Source of the DNA: Ciona savignyi
Lineage: Eukaryota; Chordata; Ascidiacea; Phlebobranchia; Cionidae
Length of the DNA: 64,000 nt
Direction: 5' to 3'
Assembly (NCBI GenBank): GCA_000149265.1
Contig: CH002525.1
Coordinates: forward strand, 195,463-259,462
Shown here: positions 62,184-64,000 of the stretch, in pieces
Position numbering within the stretch: position 1 is the first letter of the stretch
Layout: each line of letters starts with the position of its first letter
Notes under the pieces: generated by a model
The model's input: only the letters and a program-made list of their open reading frames with translations
Databases searched by the model: none
What the model was told of the DNA's origin: nothing
Program-made: the position numbers and the translations under genes

Positions 62184-63551
62184 AAAACGCTTTATGTGGC
62201 TAAAATTCATTGGTGGAAGGTTTTATAAGAAAAATTGATCATAATGCACCTAGCATGGTCAACGTTTATGGGAATACACATAATACTTGAAACCAAACTG
62301 AAAATCAGTAAATGTTAGATTCTATTACGAAAAATTTGTGGGAAATAACAGTGGTGCTGCTTATTTAACAAAATACTTCCTCTGCATTCTTATTGAAATT
62401 TGTCATTTTACTGTTGCTTTTTTCTTGTACTGCTGCCCAGTGTAAAGAATTTCATCTTAGGTTTCTGGCCATTGGTCGAAATAAACATGTGTATATAAAA
62501 CAGTTGGTGGTCAATTTCCATTATTTTACAGGTGTAAAAAGTAATGGAGTAATACTTCTTTAAGTGTGTAATTTTATTTTTGGAGTACAGTTGTTCCTCA
62601 CATATTTTACTATGTGTTGCTGCATACAATGGATTAATCAGGTTTTGAATTATTAAGTATTGTACCAACCATTGTAACATTTGGGTACACTCGTTCATAC
62701 ATCAAAAACTAATAATATTCATATTCAACACATTGCAATGGTGTTGGTAACCTGACAGCAAGGTAATATCACAATTGCCTTTGCCCACACTTCGCAGGCA
62801 GCAGCTATACACCAGTAACCGATCAAACCAATTTTTAGTCATCAATTATATGCGGTCTCTGTTGGACTTAATGTAACAGTTCACTGCACAATGCATAGCT
62901 AATTTATTTACAGAACTCTTCCCTTCTCAAATCTCACACAAAAAAATAAAAATATTGCACAATGACATAATTTACACCAACGATGATAAAATAATCTACA
63001 CTGCTGCCTGCTGCACCAATGACAAATCTAGAATCTTCTAAAAATAAATAGCTTCATATGAAGTTGTTAGCACAAGCAAATCAATAAAATAAATAGTACA
63101 TTGCAAAAGACACAATAATAAGGCCCTATGTATTTATAGAAATAAAAATATAAGACGGATTAAGAATTTTGTAACAAGGTATTAATGCCCTTTCTACAAA
63201 GAGTGCAAAAATAAAAATACATTTTTTAGAAGACACATTCATTACCCATTAAAATACATACACGGTGAGAACAGACAGTATGTCCAAAACAATAAACACG
63301 ATAAAAATCAAAGTGACAAATTTTACAAATAGTATAGAGACTTATTTGGAAAAAAGGCATAAAGTCATAGGAAACCATGATGGTATATTTCATAATTAAT
63401 ACTATTGTCATATTAAATTGCCATCCAAACTTCTTTCTTTGTCAAATGTTCGCCAGTCAAACTAATAAATATTCTCCAAACTGACCAGTTCAATTAATTA
63501 AAATTTAACTTTTATTCTGCAAGTAACGGTTCATCCTAGTTTTCTGCAAAA
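62184..63551. other. 3' flank between CSTF3 and the next gene (tail-to-tail)
   Basis: It should hold the 3' UTRs of CSTF3 and of the minus-strand gene ending at 63552. A degenerate SINE scrap (ACACATTGCAATGGTGTTGG) occurs near 62730-62770. No gene is supported. Confidence 0.5.
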
Positions 63552-63681
63552 TTATCCATCGTCCACGATTGGATTGCAAGATTTGCTTTTTACAGGTGCA
63601 ACATGCTCACTGGTGGAGTTTATCTCCGGCATGCTCAGTGATTTCAGTTGACCATTTGAATCTCGCACTGTTTCTCTTGTT
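63552..63681 (-). CDS. Last coding exon of an unidentified gene
   Basis: On the minus strand an acceptor (TTTACACAG) at 63682-63684 is followed by an open frame of 42 codons to TAA at 63554-63552. It encodes a polar end that includes TRETVRDSNGQLKSLSMPEI and closes with NPIVDDG. The phase (AG|A) implies an upstream exon beyond 64000 or in the unresolved part to its right. The length, composition and AT-rich 3' flank suit a real C-terminal exon, but I do not recognise the family. Confidence 0.5.
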
Positions 63682-64000
63682 CTGTGTAAAATTATTCAGT
63701 AAAACTTTTAAAAGAATGTTTTTGTCTTGCAGGTGTTAATCAATTTATGTATCCCTGTCAAACCAAATGCGATTAGTTAGTTGATGGAGAAAGCAAATCA
63801 CCCCATTTTGTTAAACTGTGTTGCAATGTCCAATTAAATACTATTATATGGGAGCTGTGCTGCACTACTGACAAGGCAATTTCAGAGAAATGGTTGATTA
63901 GTCTTCATGATCACTTATTTAAATCTAGCTATTTGTAGGCACTAGACTAGCTAGCTTCTAAGAACACTGTCCTTGGTGCAATACAGTTTTCACCAACCAC
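63682..64000. other. Right edge, no feature seen
   Basis: Probably intron of the minus-strand gene whose last exon is at 63681-63552. No exon with consistent splice sites was found. Confidence 0.4.

Noticed and set aside
1..64000. CRISPR arrays, bacterial operons, rRNA or viral insertions
   Set aside because: No regularly spaced repeats, no rRNA-like sequence and no viral genes were seen; the window is eukaryotic throughout.

Overview
The window reads as AT-rich genomic DNA of an ascidian tunicate, most likely a Ciona species. Genes are split by short introns with GT..AG borders. The gene set combines an animal alternative oxidase, an Admp-type BMP and a tandem Pinhead gene, a combination known from Ciona. 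Several copies of one tRNA-derived SINE are scattered between and inside genes. There is no bacterial or viral gene organisation. Exon models were built by hand from splice sites, reading-frame phase and recognisable protein families; no alignment was run.

Layout, left to right. (1) S-formylglutathione hydrolase (ESD), minus strand, enters at the left edge and starts at 2058. (2) Mitochondrial alternative oxidase (AOX), minus, 6644-4067, complete in six exons. (3) COQ2, the prenyltransferase of ubiquinone synthesis, plus, 8851-13571, complete in six exons and head-to-head with AOX. (4) A CDKL5-type kinase, minus, 24459-15369, with a 100-N gap in one intron. (5) Admp, minus, 27690-25293. (6) pinhead, minus, 31285-29257, directly upstream of Admp in the same orientation. 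(7) An ornithine-decarboxylase-like gene, plus, about 34034-46228, which has lost several active-site residues. Its largest intron holds an unrelated membrane-protein gene on the opposite strand (43374-40198). (8) A 2.7-kb LTR element without a polymerase gene, 47871-50606. (9) CSTF3 (CstF-77), plus, 51625-62183, in 18 exons. (10) The last coding exon of an unidentified minus-strand gene at 63681-63552, which runs off the right edge.

Functional links. AOX consumes ubiquinol and COQ2 helps make ubiquinone; they diverge from a shared 2.2-kb interval. Pinhead and Admp form the known tandem pair in which Pinhead antagonises Admp protein and pinhead transcription interferes with Admp expression in cis. 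The ODC-like gene looks more like an antizyme-inhibitor-type pseudoenzyme than a working decarboxylase.

Sequence quality. Three otherwise convincing coding regions (ESD exon 1, CSTF3 exon 9, and the nested membrane-protein gene) carry apparent one-base frameshifts. Together with the N gap, this suggests small assembly errors or allelic indels rather than dead genes.
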